Assembly: GCA_029204225.1 (NCBI GenBank)
Contig: CM055095.1
Location: 71,589,617 to 71,653,616, forward strand
Direction: 5' to 3'
Length of the DNA: 64,000 nucleotides
Origin: Diphasiastrum complanatum
Lineage: Eukaryota > Streptophyta > Lycopodiopsida > Lycopodiales > Lycopodiaceae
Both the position numbers and the translations under genes were made by a program. Below the pieces are notes generated by a model. That model saw only the letters and a list, made by a program, of their open reading frames with translations, did no database searches and was not told the DNA's origin. Shown here one piece after another: positions 26,301 to 41,300 of the stretch (position 1 is its first letter; each line of letters starts with the position of its first letter).

Positions 26301-29300
26301 GGGCAGGAGAGACGGTGATCCTATGAAATAGTCAACAACACTATCTCCTCCACTGTGTGGGAAACAAGTATAGTCACCTGAACCTAGCCACTACAGTAGG
26401 CCATTATAAATGGCCAATCCATGAGCCTCACCCAACTGAAGCATCTGCTCTCCATATGCGGTAATTGGACGTCTATAGCATATATCCATTGTGGATCAAC
26501 CCCTGCTCTATGGAACTCCATTTGCCTAGACCCATTCCGAGCATTGAAGTCTCCGGCTAAAAAAATATAACCCCGCTCCTCATACCTGATAATATCTGAA
26601 GAAATATCCATGTAGGGTGACTCCTCAGCTGAGGTAAAAACTGATGTATCTGGTGGAAAATAACAAATGGCAATAAAGAGGTCTCGATCCAGGCTCATCA
26701 AACCATAATCCACCCTAATCCAGATATAGCGAGCCCGCACATCAATATGTACGAACTCAACCCATGGCTAACGAGAATTATCCTACATTGAACAAATCAA
26801 GCAAGAATCCAGCTCTCTACGGCAAGAAATGGGACAGCTCTAGGCAACTATTCACTCTATAAATGTTGAAAGGCGAGCGGGAGCCCTGCTCGCCCGTATT
26901 ACTTTCTTGGAAGAGGCAATGAATCGTCAAGAAGCACCGGCCATCTCTGCCACTACAAAAATTCAGGAGTTGGAGGACAAGATCGAGAAATGCAAAGTAG
27001 AAACAAAAACTTGGGCTTCCCTCTTCAAGGAGGATGGTAAAGCAGGTACACCCACTTTTAATAGTGTTATCTCAGCCACCATATCCGAGGAAAAAATGCA
27101 AAAATACAAATCTATGAATATTAGGGTTTGGGGGATTGAAGACACCAATGATCCAATGTCCAAAGCAACTAATTTTCTCTCAAGTGTGCTTTCCCACCAT
27201 TCTGAAGGTGTGGAGCGAGCATGTCTATTATCATAGCCAGTTCTCAAGGCTGTTTCTAGCATCAAAGATTGTCTCAGTTCCAGAGGACATTGATGAGTAT
27301 CGAAATTTGGTATTTCATCTTTGTTAGGACTACATTGGCGATTGAATCTGTCTCACATACAGCTACACATACAAACAATAATGTTGTAGACCAAAATGTT
27401 ACTAAAAGAAATTGTCACACGGTATATCTTTTAAGTCCATGTATGACAACTTCTAGAAGTACTTAGGAGTCCCTAGAGCTCAAAGACATCTTGATGATGA
27501 ACTGAATATAGATTCAAAATTCACTAGAAAAGCTCCATTCATGTCCAAGAACATACATGTAGTCCTTGGATTTCAAAGCACCTACCAAGCACAAATTTTC
27601 AGGTTACATGATTTGCAATCATGCTCACCAGAGACAAAGTAATTTCATCCATGATAGGCAGTAGGTCCTCAGCAGGATGCCATAAAGAGAAGAAAATGAA
27701 GTGACTGTAAAACATACCAATACTCGACAGTCATCTGCTTGAGCCTTGTCTCCAAACGAAGCATCAAAGTTGTCTTCTCAAAGTCTTGCTTGTCATGAGC
27801 TGGTTCAATAAAATTGGCTTCCAGAACACCTGCAAAAAATCGAGAGAGTGAATGCTTTATCTCATTGTCTTTCAAAGGAATTTTGATAGGAATATACAAA
27901 CGGGCTACAGTATGCTACTGACTTGATGTTCTGTACCAGTTGTGATTACTGCATTAAAAGGGAATACTGAAGTTGTTGACACATTTTGTGTAATACCTCA
28001 TCTAACAGGTCAGGAATATGGGCATAAAAAGATCATGACATCCAAAGTTTACATTCACATGCATCAAACACATGACACAAATAATAGCATATGCAGACAC
28101 TTGAAGACAACACTCTAAATAAGAATCTTTATAGTATTTGGCAACCTATCAATATAGGCTGCTGTCTTCAAAATCTAGAATTTAGCACAGGAGAACTTTA
28201 CAGCTTGTAGTCTAGTGTGAACCTTAATGAATAAGCTAGCCATAAAGGATGTAGATAGGATTCATAGACCTGAGTGCTTAACATGGAAACCTAGGGTTTT
28301 CCCCCATTCCTGACAGAAACTAGCTGCCTGTTACCTTTGTAAATGCACTTCAATCAAAGCCTTGGTGCCAGATTTCCAAATAAAATCCAACCATCTTAAG
28401 AACCAAGTTCATCGTTCAAAGGCATGGTTGACAAAAGATAACCATGCCAGGCACAAGACGAAGCATGTTGAAACGTTTAAGAATAGAATAACGTTTATTG
28501 TTTGCACGTTGACTCGACTTCGGCCATAATGAAATTTAACAGCTATATATAGATCACAGTCCACAGCCTTGGACTGAATTTTGTCAAAAGGAAAAGAATG
28601 TGAACAAAGTCCTCCGAATACATGGTTTTACACCTTCACATATAGGAAGATACAAGCTCATAGCTTTCTCAAAAAGTAAAAATTGAACAATATTCCCAGA
28701 AATTCCTTTCATATTGCAGTTCTCTGAATGTATTGTCAATCCCATTGATATGAACTGTCAAATGCACAGCAGTCATAATCATCTACAAGTTGAAAACCCT
28801 CTAGATGGTGTAGTATTCATGAACATAGATTGAACTTTGAATCACCATCATGTAATGCAACGTTTCCAACATATTGAGCAGAATGTTGCCCTGTTTGAAT
28901 GTCAAATCCACAGCATTTAAAATCATCTGCAAGCTGAAAAACTCTAAATGGTGTAGTATTCATGAACATAGATGGAATTAGTCCTACTTTGGAACATCGT
29001 CATGTAAACGCCACATTTCAAACATATCGAGCAAAATGTTCCCCTGTTTTATTCCAAATTAGGTCGCAGCAGAAACAGCAAAAGGAAGAAAGAAAGCACG
29101 AGGAGTGAACTCAAGTCAAATATTGGCATTATGTAGGCTGGGATTTGAAATTCCATCATGAACCAATTTTAAAGCAAATCAATCCCTAAATTAGACAAAA
29201 TATGTTAGTTGTGCCTGTTCCTAAATATGGACTATAGGTTCACATTTGGATTTATTATGAAATTCACAATCTTCAAGGACAAAAGCTCTGCATCAAAGTC

Positions 29301-32300
29301 AAGTAATCAGCATAACTACTAAACAAGAGGTCAATTATGACCCGCAATGAATGGGCATGATAATATATCTCCTGAAGAAGACTGATAACAATTAAGCACT
29401 TATCATCTACGCTCATCGCCCTAATTTCAAGGCTCCGTAAGTACCTAGAAACTCTGACCTGGTCAAAAATGACACAGCAATATCGCATACCAGTCATGCA
29501 CATCTTCACAGTTTCAAAAAAGAAATGTTAAATTTGTATAATATATATGTCCGAACCAGCATAACTGCTATAGTAATCCACTTAATTGACACAGAAAAAG
29601 AGAATCTAAGAATCTTGTGCATAAATATAGATAATTATTATGTAGCTGGAGCTTGATGAACTCACCAACCACACCTCTTCCTCTACTGCTGTTATCCTGC
29701 CAAACTTTCCAAAAAGGCTGCCATAAAATATATGTCAGAAAAAGTGAACCAAAACAAACTTTTGTATAAAAAGAGTCACCCTGACTAAGCATGTAGAATA
29801 AATTTTGTTCTCCATTGTTTCTTATATGACTGTATGCGTACTCATGGAGGAAAACAAAACAACCCTCACTAAGAAGAAAGACTATTCAAGAAACCAGATC
29901 GCATGTCACGGACAATTTGTGACTCTTAAACAAGAAAACCTTAAACATTCTAACAAATTGACAAGTTAAAAAGAGTATTTTCCTAAGTTACATTTATAGA
30001 AGCATGTTCCAAAACCGAACGCCTTTTGAAATGTGACCGAGAAAATTTTCAAAATGCCCTTTAATTCTAAATTTCTTTATCAAGAGTGGAAAATAGAGAA
30101 TCACACTCGGCTGCCTTAAATAGATTGATTAGACCAAAAAAAATCCATTTATACATAAAACAACACTTCTTTGCTCAGAATCCCGAACCTGTTAAAAAAA
30201 AAGTTCAAAAAATGCCTAGATTACTCAGTAGAAAATGCCCTAAAACATACCTAAGGCAGTACGTATTAAAAAAAAAAAAATGAGCCAACTTCTATGAGCA
30301 CTAATTGCATGGATGGAGGATGTACTTTTGGCCTATGGATCCAACAGCACTGATCTGAAATCTGAAACAATGAGCACTATCTTGATCAGCTATTGCTTTA
30401 TCCTGGTTTCTTGGAAGCATATGTTTGCACCAGTCTTCAACCCAACTGTTCGAATGGTGTTAACTTTACACTCCATGCATATGAAATTTAGATACAAACA
30501 AAATAGTTCGATTGATGTTAAAAAAAACTCTTTTTGTTGTGTTAGCAATAGGACCCATTTCGCAGGGGGCAAAGATGGTGACTGCAGTTTCTTAAATCTC
30601 CCAGTTCACTGCCCCAAACACCATTGCTGTTTCTATTTAATATGTAGAGCAAAGCATATACATGTCCAACAGCACAGTAGTGGTATGGACGGAGGATGTA
30701 CTTTTTGCCTCAAAATCTGATAGAAAAAATGCTTAACTTTTTCAAAAAATTATATAAGAATGTGTACTAATTTTTTTTTCCAAGGCTCGTTCTGGCATGG
30801 AATTAGTTCTGGAACGGCATTTTGGAATGCATTTCATTCCGAAACAGGCAACTATGCTGCTATGATCTTTAGTGTCTGTATCTAGGAGGTCAATTTTTGA
30901 CAGAGTTGACTGTCCCTATGTCACTATATAGTTCTTTGGAACTGTAACATAAGCCGTGTTTACTGAATGGACTTGAAACATTTTACACGTACAAAATCTT
31001 CTGCCTGATTTTCATTAGTTCAGTACGGCTTATAAAATGTGTTTTCGTGATAGCTGGCTGTGACAATCACCTCATTCAAAAGACTAGACTTTTTAGTCAT
31101 TATCCATCTATAGAATTCTATAGAATTCCCCCTCTTTCTGCTCACATTTATTTGTTTTGTTACTCTTTGTTAACTCTCTTGCTTCTTACAGTTTCTTCAG
31201 ATGAATGAAAAAACAAGTTTTATATCTATTTGTGAAATGAGAATATATCCAATTTCAAAAATTTAAATAGGCCATAGACGTATTCTAGCTTCCAGCATGG
31301 TCAGTTGCCCATTCCGAGACAACACATTGTTCCATTTTGGAAGACCTAAAAAAAAAATTTCGGAACACATTGTTTCCTGAAAAAAAACAGTAATTCTTTT
31401 TAAAATTAAAGAAAAAGAGGGAATGATACTGGGCAATGGATTATTTAAACATAAAAACACTAATGAATGCATAAAAAAATACTTCTTTCATTCATAGTTT
31501 CATACAAAATGCTACTTTTGGCTACTTTCAAGTTTCCAATAGCTTCAATTCTATTATTTACACCATTTTGTATGTTTTCCAATGTGATTACGGATTCAAT
31601 GTTCTGGTGCAAATACGTTATAACAGTAATTATGTATAACCGATTCAATGTTCATAGTAGGATGCGCGTCCGGGACGGACGCGGGCAATCCGCGTCCGCG
31701 TCAGCGTCCGGCGTCCGGACCCGGACGCGTCCACATTTTATTTTATTTTTTTTACAGGTTAAAATATCATGGTTCTACATTGTTAGCTGGCCATCCAACA
31801 TCCCGCGTAGAACAGCTAATCTAATAACAACCACCAGTTTTTTTAACTTTTGCTATATTTAGCTTTCTCAGAATAAAAAGACATAATAGAAACACTTTTG
31901 CATATAACAGGCAAGATGTTCATTGCGTAAGGACTTCAAAACCCTACAGGACCTGTGCCACTGCAGCGGTTTTGTTTGAACTACAAAGAATTTTATAGCT
32001 TACCATGATAAGCCGGTTTTTGTGGTAGACATTGAAACCATGAACATTCACCAATGGGGCCTCTTTGGTAAAACCAATGGTGGTAGTGACTGACGCCTGC
32101 ACAGCCCAAAGGCAAAAACAAAAGCTTCAAGTTCATCTAACAGGTACCCAAGTGGACAATGTAAATCTGAAGCTCAGGATCAAACCAAAACTTCAAAAAT
32201 GGATAACAGCGAAGAAATAAGACGTGCTTTCAATGAAAACACAGAAGCCACAGTAGGTTTGTGAGACTGAAAAGTCAAAGAATGGTTTGAAAAGATATTA

Positions 32301-35300
32301 CAAATAAAACAGCATTGAAAATGAGATGTTTATAGAGTTCTACCACCAAAATTTTTAAGGACAAAGGTGCAACATAACTGAGGCTACTATGGAAATGTTG
32401 CTAAGAAATTACACAAATAATATAGGAAACCAAAATGGGTCCAGGCTCAGAAACCCGTTCCAAGGTTTTGGGGTCGGAACGTACTGCCCCAAAACATCTC
32501 AAAAAAATTATGAAGACAATATTTAAAAAGCTTCCTATTTCCTCCCATTGTTTGTAAGCTCAATAGCAAAACATGAATTCCCCAACTGAGCAGTGAATCC
32601 ATCAGTGAAAATTGTTGTCTTATCTTTGCGATTACTCTGTAACACTGCATTTTCATCATAAATAAATCTGCAGTTTCGAATTTGTAGAGAATGAGCATTT
32701 CTTCTTATATTCCTGGCCACAAGCCATAGCTTTGATGTACAATGTGAAACTCCCGCAAGTTAAACTTTTAGCGTTATCTTCTATCTCTTTAGCCTTTTCG
32801 TGCTCACAATTCAGAACAATATCCTGTTCTCAGCTCTCACTTATCAACTTACCATTTTTCAACTCTCCATCGGTACATTCCCCAAAACAATAGCCATGAC
32901 TACAAACTATGCATATCCATGAGACTATTTGCATATGAACAACAGTTTGTGGTGCATTTGTACATGTTATGCTTGATTCTCCATCAGTAAATTTCCCGAG
33001 TGAGCGATGATTGTCTTTTTCATAGCGATTTATGCAGCCATCACCATTTTCACAAAAAACCAAAACTCACAAAGTAACGAAGAAAATCAGGGAAGATATA
33101 GAAGTGAATATGAGGAGTTTCATTATGTCTTCTTCATAGCGATTCATTGCAAATAAATCTACTGCATGCACAAATTTGTTTTGTTTGTGGACTCCTACTC
33201 GATCTGCAGTTTCATAAAAATAAAACTGCTGGTACATAGTACATACTAAAACAAAAAAGATCACGGTACAAAACAAGCAACTATGGATCCAGGTGACATT
33301 CTGTGATACTGAGGCACACACATAGAGCATAGTTGCCCGTTCCGGAACGGCGGAACATGTTCTGGAACACATTCTTGAACGCATTTCATTCCGGAACTTC
33401 ACCAACAAAAAAAAATTAAATACGTTTTTTTCTAGCAAAAGGAAAAAGCGATACTGAAATTGAAATTACAGGCTGTAACCAGTACCTAATGCCACATATG
33501 AAACACTTTTTTGACGAGTCGGGGAAAGCCACTATCTTCTCCAAAATTGATCTACAATGAGAATTTTAGTAAATATGTATTCATCTAAGTGATAAGTACA
33601 AACTTCACACCACATGGTGTCAACACGACTCATGTGTTATGCCTTTTGGAGTCACAGAAAAATTTCCCACCTCCAAATATGTCGTGAAGTGCTTAAACTT
33701 TTGCTCAGAATTTGTCTTGGTCTATTTAATGCATCCTTGTTTACAATATCACTCTCCATGCTCATGATTACCAAGTTTCGTCTATGCTGCAACTTCTATC
33801 AGTCAATCAGCTTCACACCAAATGCCTCAAGTGCTCCTTAAACATTTGCAACATTTGCCCCTTTCTGTAAGGGAACTTCCATTCGTCACTTGATTATATT
33901 ATTCTAATAGTTACCATTTCTCAAGTTTTGTGGTTCCCTGCCTTTGACATCGAATTCATTGTTAAGTTTGATGCTAATTTTGGTGGGTTAGTTGTTTTCC
34001 TTCACCAAAAGCACGGTGTTATAGCTTATGAGACAAATACTTGTGGGAAGAAATATAAGTCCCTGTGTACGTTCTCAAAAAATATTGCAAATATTTGTAA
34101 GGTGTACTGGAATTAGGTACTGGTTATTACAGCCTGTTTTGATTGTTTCTAGTGCACCAACACCTCTCGCTGACAATAGCTGGAATACATAGCCATAGCT
34201 CACATCTTATCATGGATCTCTTTACTAAATCACAAAAACTAAGGATATAAAAAGTCTAACCTCTTTAAATCCAAGATCTTTTGAAGACCCTCCAATTTGT
34301 GGTTTGTAAACTATATACTCTGGAAATTTGAGATCCGCAGCAATGCTTTTATGTTCCACAGCTTTCCCACGTAGAATTATCTGAAAATTGGGCGGCATCT
34401 GTAGGTACAGGACTGACGCATATGCCTACACATTGACAAAAACACTCAGTCAATACACTCTCTCTCTCTCTCTCTCAAGAAATTTCACAACTGAAAGAAA
34501 CAGTAGCCTCCTTGGTTAATGAAAAGAATTTGTTGTAGTCCAAAATTGTATCACTGAAGCAGTCAAGCTTGCAGCCTCGGAATCTACTACGACAATGATC
34601 CGTGGTTTGAAAAATAAGATCGAGAAGCAAAAAGAAGAGGCCCTCTCTTGGGCATCCGTCTTGAAGAAGGTACTGATCAAGTGCTCCTATATCCTTGGTC
34701 ATTTCAGCCACTATTTCGAAAGACAGATCCAAAGACCAAAAAGCCCACAACATTAGGCTTCAAGGGATCCTGAATACACAAGATGCCATTGCAGATGCCA
34801 AGCAGTTCCTTAACACTACATTAGGTCACAAGATAGATGGGTTGGGCTTGGAGAACTACCAGAGATGCAGCTACACTGATTATCCGTTTTACTTCCCTGG
34901 AGAGCCGCAAAGATGCTTTGCATTGCAGAAACAAGATCCAACAGGTTCAGACCATCATTTGATAGGTATTCATGCTCAAAAGTCCTCAAAAATACACTAC
35001 TTTTTGACTTTTTGAGACCCTTAATGATGTCCAATCCTAACCATAGTTGCACAGAATCGTGTTTCTGGGAGGAGACGTTTCGGAAACCATGTTTCTGAGA
35101 AACGCGTTTCTCCTCCCAGAATCGCAATGGCTAAAATTTTTTTAGGGGATCAATGGTCAAACGAGCATTTTGCCTCTCAGAAGTGCAGTAGATGGGGCAC
35201 AAATAGATCTTATTTTCAATAGCTATCTGGTTGTTATTTGCTCTGGTTTTCAATAAATGCTCAGGGGGTTCGGGGGGGCTACCGCCCCCCGGTGGGGGGT

Positions 35301-38300
35301 TTGGGGGGCAACGCCCCCCAACGGCAAAAGCACACTTACTAGGACCATCTGTGATCGTAACAGACAGGCTAGAGGTGAAACTCCCTGAGCGAAAACACAC
35401 TTACTGGGACCATTTGTGATCGTAACAGACAGGCTAGAGGTTAGTTTTGATTTTTTATCCTTGACAGAACCCAACATGGATTAATGCACCTGAACTGGAC
35501 CATCCTGCACCCGAAACAGTCGGCAAATTACACGGTAATTATGCTCTTAATAAGAGCTTCCATCTGATACCCATATTGCCCAAAAAAAAAACCCAATTTT
35601 TTTTAAAAAAAAACGTTTCTGAACGCGATTTTGAAACGCGTTTCAGAAACGCAGTGCAACTATGATCCTAACCAAACTTCATGACAGCCTTAGGACAGCT
35701 TCATTACACCTCTGAAAAAGTGCATGCACAATATTGGCCATGAATTATATGATGAACCCCAAAATTAGTCCAAAAACCATCAAAAAACCATGTTTTTTTG
35801 ACCAATTTTGACCAAAATTTGTCGATCAAATCCACAATTAAGTGCAATCAGACCCAAATTGCTTTAAATCAATTACATGCATGCACTACAAGTTCTGATT
35901 TCAGTCAATTATGGATTCTATAGCCCATTTCTAGCCCAAAAACCCCAATTTTTGGTCCAAAATCACTATCTAAGCATCCTTTTGACTTTTCAACCGACAT
36001 GCAATCATTAGATCCAATTAATAATGACTGTAAAACAGCAAGTACAATATGAAAAAACGTACTAGATCAATAGCAATGATAAATTCCAAGCCAAAATTTC
36101 AATTCTAAGTGAAAAATCACAAAAAACCGTCAAAAATCCATTAATTCCCATCAAAACCTATGGAGAAAATCCAGAACCATGATCAATAGGCTGAAAGTAC
36201 ACCAAATTCAGAGAAGCCACCTACTTGGAGTTCAATTCCACCACCTGGAAGTACAAAGCAAGGAGAAAATACTAAAAGGCTGGGACAAAGCACGAAGCAG
36301 CTCCACCTTCCAATTGATGCAAAGTCAAGCTCTAATACCACTGTAAGGATCGCCTAGTGAAGATCTGACTCCATGCCATGGTGAATGAATGCAAGAGAGG
36401 AGGGGCTCCTGGCTACAAGGATCAGAAAATCCAATAGGTAGATAGGCGAGTTTCCACTAGTATATATTCTCTCCCATGAGGAGAGAATGTTCCTCTTAGG
36501 ATCCCCATGCAACCTGGAATAGCAATTGATCTCCTATTCTTGCATTATAGCAGTCAAACACCATGCAAGTGCTCCTATGTCCAATTATAGCTCTGGGCCC
36601 TCATATGATTATTGATTACTTTATCGGCCAAGCCCGGAATGACGAGGCATAACTAATAACCACATACACTGGAGTGACCGGCTATCCATGTCAGGACTTA
36701 TTTCGAATCCCAGATACTGGACATAGACGCAACATATGTGGTCTTCTTTTACAGGAGGAGATGAGAAGGAAGAATCTTTCTGAAAGGGAAGGTAATCCAA
36801 AACATGCATTTGCTTCTAAGAAGAAGTAGAACTTTTAGAAGAAAGGGAAAGGCAAAGGGAAGAACTCAAAGCAAAGCTTGGAGCAGCAGGTGCCCAAGTT
36901 ATAGGTTGGAGAGGAGTCAAACACCAATTCCTCATCTACACCCAAGAGGAAGGGCAACTGCAACTATTGTGGGAAGTATGGTAAAGGTTTCCAAAGGGAA
37001 AAGCTACCAGGGCCAAGGGCATTCTTGAGCTTGTGCATTCAGATTTGTGTGGTCCCATGCAGACCAGATCAACAAGGGGGGCGTACTATCTCATGACCTT
37101 CATAGATGATTTCTCACGGAAGGTATGGGTCCATTTTCTGAGGCAAAAATCTGAAGTGTTCAAATACTTCAAAAAGTAAAACGCTTTGGTGGAAAACCAC
37201 ACAAGAAAGAGGTTAAGACTCTTTTCTGATGAGTTCAAAGACCTTTGTAAGGCATGTGGGATAAAGAGACAGTTTGCCACTCCACATACACAGCAGTAGA
37301 ACGGCGTGGCTAAGCGGAAAAACAAGTCTATAGTTGAGTGTGCGAGGAGCATGCTCAAGGAAAAGGGGTTGCCAAATTCCTTTTGGGCAGAAGCGGTAGC
37401 AACTGCTGTTTTTCTATTGAATAGAAGCCCAACCAAAGTGGTTGAAGGAATCATGCCTGAAGAAGCGTATAGTGGCAACAAGCCCAAAGTGGGCAGCTTA
37501 CGGCGTATGCACATATACCAAAGGACTTGCGGAAGAAACTTGATGCAAAATCCGTGAAGTGTATCTTCCTTGGGTATAGTGAAGGTGAGAAAGCCTATGT
37601 GCTATATGATCTCGAGAACATGAAGAAGCTAAGTCGAGATGTCATCTTTGACGAAGAGCATTCACCCAAGATACAGGAGCAGGAGAAAGATGGAAGTACT
37701 GAGTTCCTACCCTTGATTGATTCCATAGATGAGGAGCCTAGTCTAGAGTCTAGTGAGCCTCAAGAGCAAGTGCAACAATAGGTGCCTGAACATACTAGTT
37801 TGAGACCTCAATTTGGCCAAGTACCACAAGCTAAAATTGGGGACAAATGAAAGACTAAGACAGTACCATGGGATACGTGGTCACCATCCACATCGCCTAC
37901 CACTAGGAAGAGCTTCCTAGGTGGTATTGGGAAACAATCAAAGAGGGTCAAATGATGGAAGAAGGAGAGAGCAGTGAACAGGATGCTAGAAGATCTCTTA
38001 GGTCTCATGAGAGACAAGAGACTAACTTTGCCCTTATGTCCACAATTCTGGATGCAGATGAGCCGCGGTTCTTTCACGAAGCCGTGAAGGAAAAGACATG
38101 GCAACAAGCCATGCAAGAGGAGTATGACTCCATTGTCAGAACAACATATGGGAGCTCACTACATTACCAGAAGGGAAGCAACCAATAGGTTGCAAGTGGT
38201 TCTATAAGACCAAGTTTCATGCCAATGGAACAATGGACAAGTACAAGGCAAGGTTGGTGGTGAAAGGCTACGCCCAGCAGGAGGGGCTAGACTATGATGA

Positions 38301-41300
38301 GACATTTGCACCTGTTGCTAAGATGACATCTATCAAGACCGTTTGGCCTCAGCCTCATATTTTGATTGGGATGTCCATCAAATGGATGTCAAGAGTTTCA
38401 TAATGGGCACCTACAGGAGGAGGTTTACATGGAACAACCGCAGGGGTTTGATATAACAAGCAAGGAGCATCTGGCTTGTAGGCTTAGAAATGGGCTCAAA
38501 CAGCACCAAGGGCTTGATATAGCCGAATTGATGAGTACTTTGCAAGGCAAGGGTTTGAGAAGAGTAAGTCTGATTGCAATCTAAATGTCTTCAAGGAAGG
38601 AGAAGCCTTTGTTGTTGTTGTGCTCTATGTGGATGATTTACTCATCACAGGAAGCAATAAGAAGCTTATTGCTTGTGTTAAGAAAAATCTTTCTAGTGAG
38701 TTTGAGATGAAAGATTTGGGTTTGTTACACTATTGCCTAAGAGTTGAGGTTTGGAAAGGGAAGCATTTTCTTTTTATCTCTCAGGCAAAGTATGCACATA
38801 AATTATTGAAGAGGTTTAATATGCAAGAAAGCAAACCAATTAGCACACCCATGGATGCTAATTGGTTTAAGTGCTGGACCATCAAGAGATGATGGTCCAG
38901 CACTTGCAGATGAGACTCTCTATCACCAATTGGCGGGCAGCCTGATTTACTTTACTATGCGGTTGGGATTGCAAGTCAATTCATGAGTAAACCAACCAAA
39001 TTGCATTGGAAGGCAGCCAAGCGGATCCTACGATATGTGAGAGGGACGATGACCTATGAAATTGGATACACTAATGATAGTGACCTTCAGTTAGAGGGTT
39101 ATTCAAATTTTGCTTGGGCAAGTGATAGAGACGATCGAAGATCGACAACAGGCTATTGCTTTAGCTTAGGTTCAGGGGCTATATTTTGGTGCAGCAAGAA
39201 GCAGCCTACTATTGCCCTTTCATCTATCGAAGTTAAGTACAGTGCGACTACGAGGTCCACCTGTGAAGCCATTTGGTTACAACGTCTACTTGAGGATATG
39301 CAGATTGCTCAAGTAGGACCTACTACATTGTTACATGTGAGAATTCCAATCTATCATGCACGGACAAAACACATAGAGGTGGACCAGCACTTTATACGAG
39401 AGATGGTGCATAGTGGAGAGATCGAGCTAAGTTATTGCGACACCAACGACCAGATAGCTGATATCTTTACTAAACCACTTAGTAAAGATAAGTTTGAAAA
39501 GTTCAGAACTTTGTTGGGTGTTAGCTTGAATAAAATTGCCATTAAGGGGGGGTGTTGAAGAGTAATGCCTATTTTAACCCTTTGGCTAAGCACTAATTAT
39601 GTTGTAAGTTGTACATAACTCTTGGGGCATGTTATTGATTAAATACATGAATCCCCCCCTTTGTAAGTTAAGTAAATTAGTGCAAGTGGCCCACTTGGCC
39701 AAGTAGCTCACTCCTATGGTTGACACCTAGACTTTCCACGCATGTATTTGAGGTGCTTGCCTCACAAGGGATTTGGAAGACCCACGCCCTTCTCTCTCTC
39801 TCTAGCAATTCATTTTCTCTTCTAACTTTTGGTGTTGTGAGGTGCTTATGCAATTTTCCTTGTATGTGATATTTTCCATAGCTAAGTTTCTCAAGCTTTC
39901 TTGGTTGATCTAGTATTTAAGATACTGCATAGCTAGGTCTTGCAATTCATCAGTTGTCTCTAGCTTCCCATCCTCCTAGTGCACCAACATCATCCACCCT
40001 ATTGAAAACAATGGTGAACCCATTATCCCTAGCAATTATCGCACTATCATGATCAGGCATGTTCTTGCAAAACTATATGGTACCATCCTTCAGTCTGTAG
40101 TGAGCTCAAAGGGGATTGCATGCTTTGGGCAAAGCAAGGTTCCGAGCCCATTACTCTACCACCAACCATATCTTCACTCTTTGGGCTCTGATTGAGGAAG
40201 TGAAACACAGGAAAGAGAAGGTTTGTTGTTGTTTTGTGAACTTCAAGAAAGCCTTTGATTCTGTCCCACGGTCCTTGCTCATTCAGAGACTTGCATATTT
40301 GGAGCACCATTGGGGTGAAGCAAGGTTGCTCTCATTGACCAGTTCTATTTGAGTTATATATTAATAAGTTGGAGAGGGTCATCTCACAGTGTGGTGGATC
40401 TGGTTGTAGACTCGCGGTGACATTCTGATTGCCATTCTTCTTATGTCGATGATGTGGTACTAGTCTCTCCGACTAGAGACGGGTTACAACGACAATTGGT
40501 TGCTTACAGGCCTTTTGTACCCGGTGGGGCTTGGGGGTGAACATAGCAAAGACCAAGGTTATAGTCTTCAATACTTCTAGGTGTCTTTCTGTCAAGTTCC
40601 TATGGTCTAATGTCAAACTTAATGTTAAGCTTAGCCCTAACAATGTTGTATACCCATGGAGGGCTTTATTTTTTATGTTACTACACCTTGTAAGGTTATG
40701 GGGCCCATTCTAAAAATGGCCTTTAGAGTCCATACGAGTTTGACACTTCATATTCACTCCTATGAGGAGTTTCATTTGTTGGCTATTCGATTCCATGGGT
40801 TTTTGGTGTTTGGCTCTCCATTCTTGAGCCTTCACATCTACCATGTCCCATCTATTTGTATCTTTCCACATTAGGAGAATAGAGGGGGATTCATTTGTGC
40901 AATACAAACTTTGAATTTTCTCTCAATTTTAACTTCCTCTTTCTTGAAGATTGTTGATGTTCTTGATTTTTAGCGTCTTAGACTCAACCAATAGCATTTG
41001 AAATCACCTACATTTGGTATCAGAGTAACTAAGATCCAATCTCCTCCAAACTTGCCTTTTTCAGGATAGGAATCTCGGCGTCTTTGCTCATATCATATTT
41101 TTGGTGCAGATTTCTATCAAAAGTGTTAGGCAGAGCTCTTAGCTACTCAAAGGGGCAAAGTTTGATCTATAACTTGCATGCTGAAACTGAAATTTCAGCA
41201 AGTTATGGAGATTCTCTCTCTAGACGGCACAAAAAGAGCAGGAGGCAAATCTGGTTCTTTGATCACATTTTGCCTATAAGGTCTTCTCTAATCTTTGTTG

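Larger units (their letters stand above)
29718..32003 (-). other. MORC intron with remnants of short elements
   Basis: Mostly unique AT-rich sequence. Two related segments (ATGGATGGAGGATGTACTTT near 30309 and ATGGACGGAGGATGTACTTT near 30684) suggest a local duplication. End fragments of short inverted-repeat elements occur at about 30780-30856 and 31653-31740. Confidence 0.55.
32097..34260 (-). other. MORC intron with relics
   Basis: It holds a GTTCC-word remnant at about 32452-32500 (GTTCCAAGGTTTTGGGGTCG), degenerate repeats around GATTGTCTTTTTCATAGCGA (32600, 33010, 33125), the element end E3 (33328) and a gypsy RT relic (33500-34120). Confidence 0.6.

Noticed and set aside
35131-35477. 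Gly/Pro-rich frames on both strands
   Set aside because: They arise from the G/C runs and direct repeat inside short element E2.
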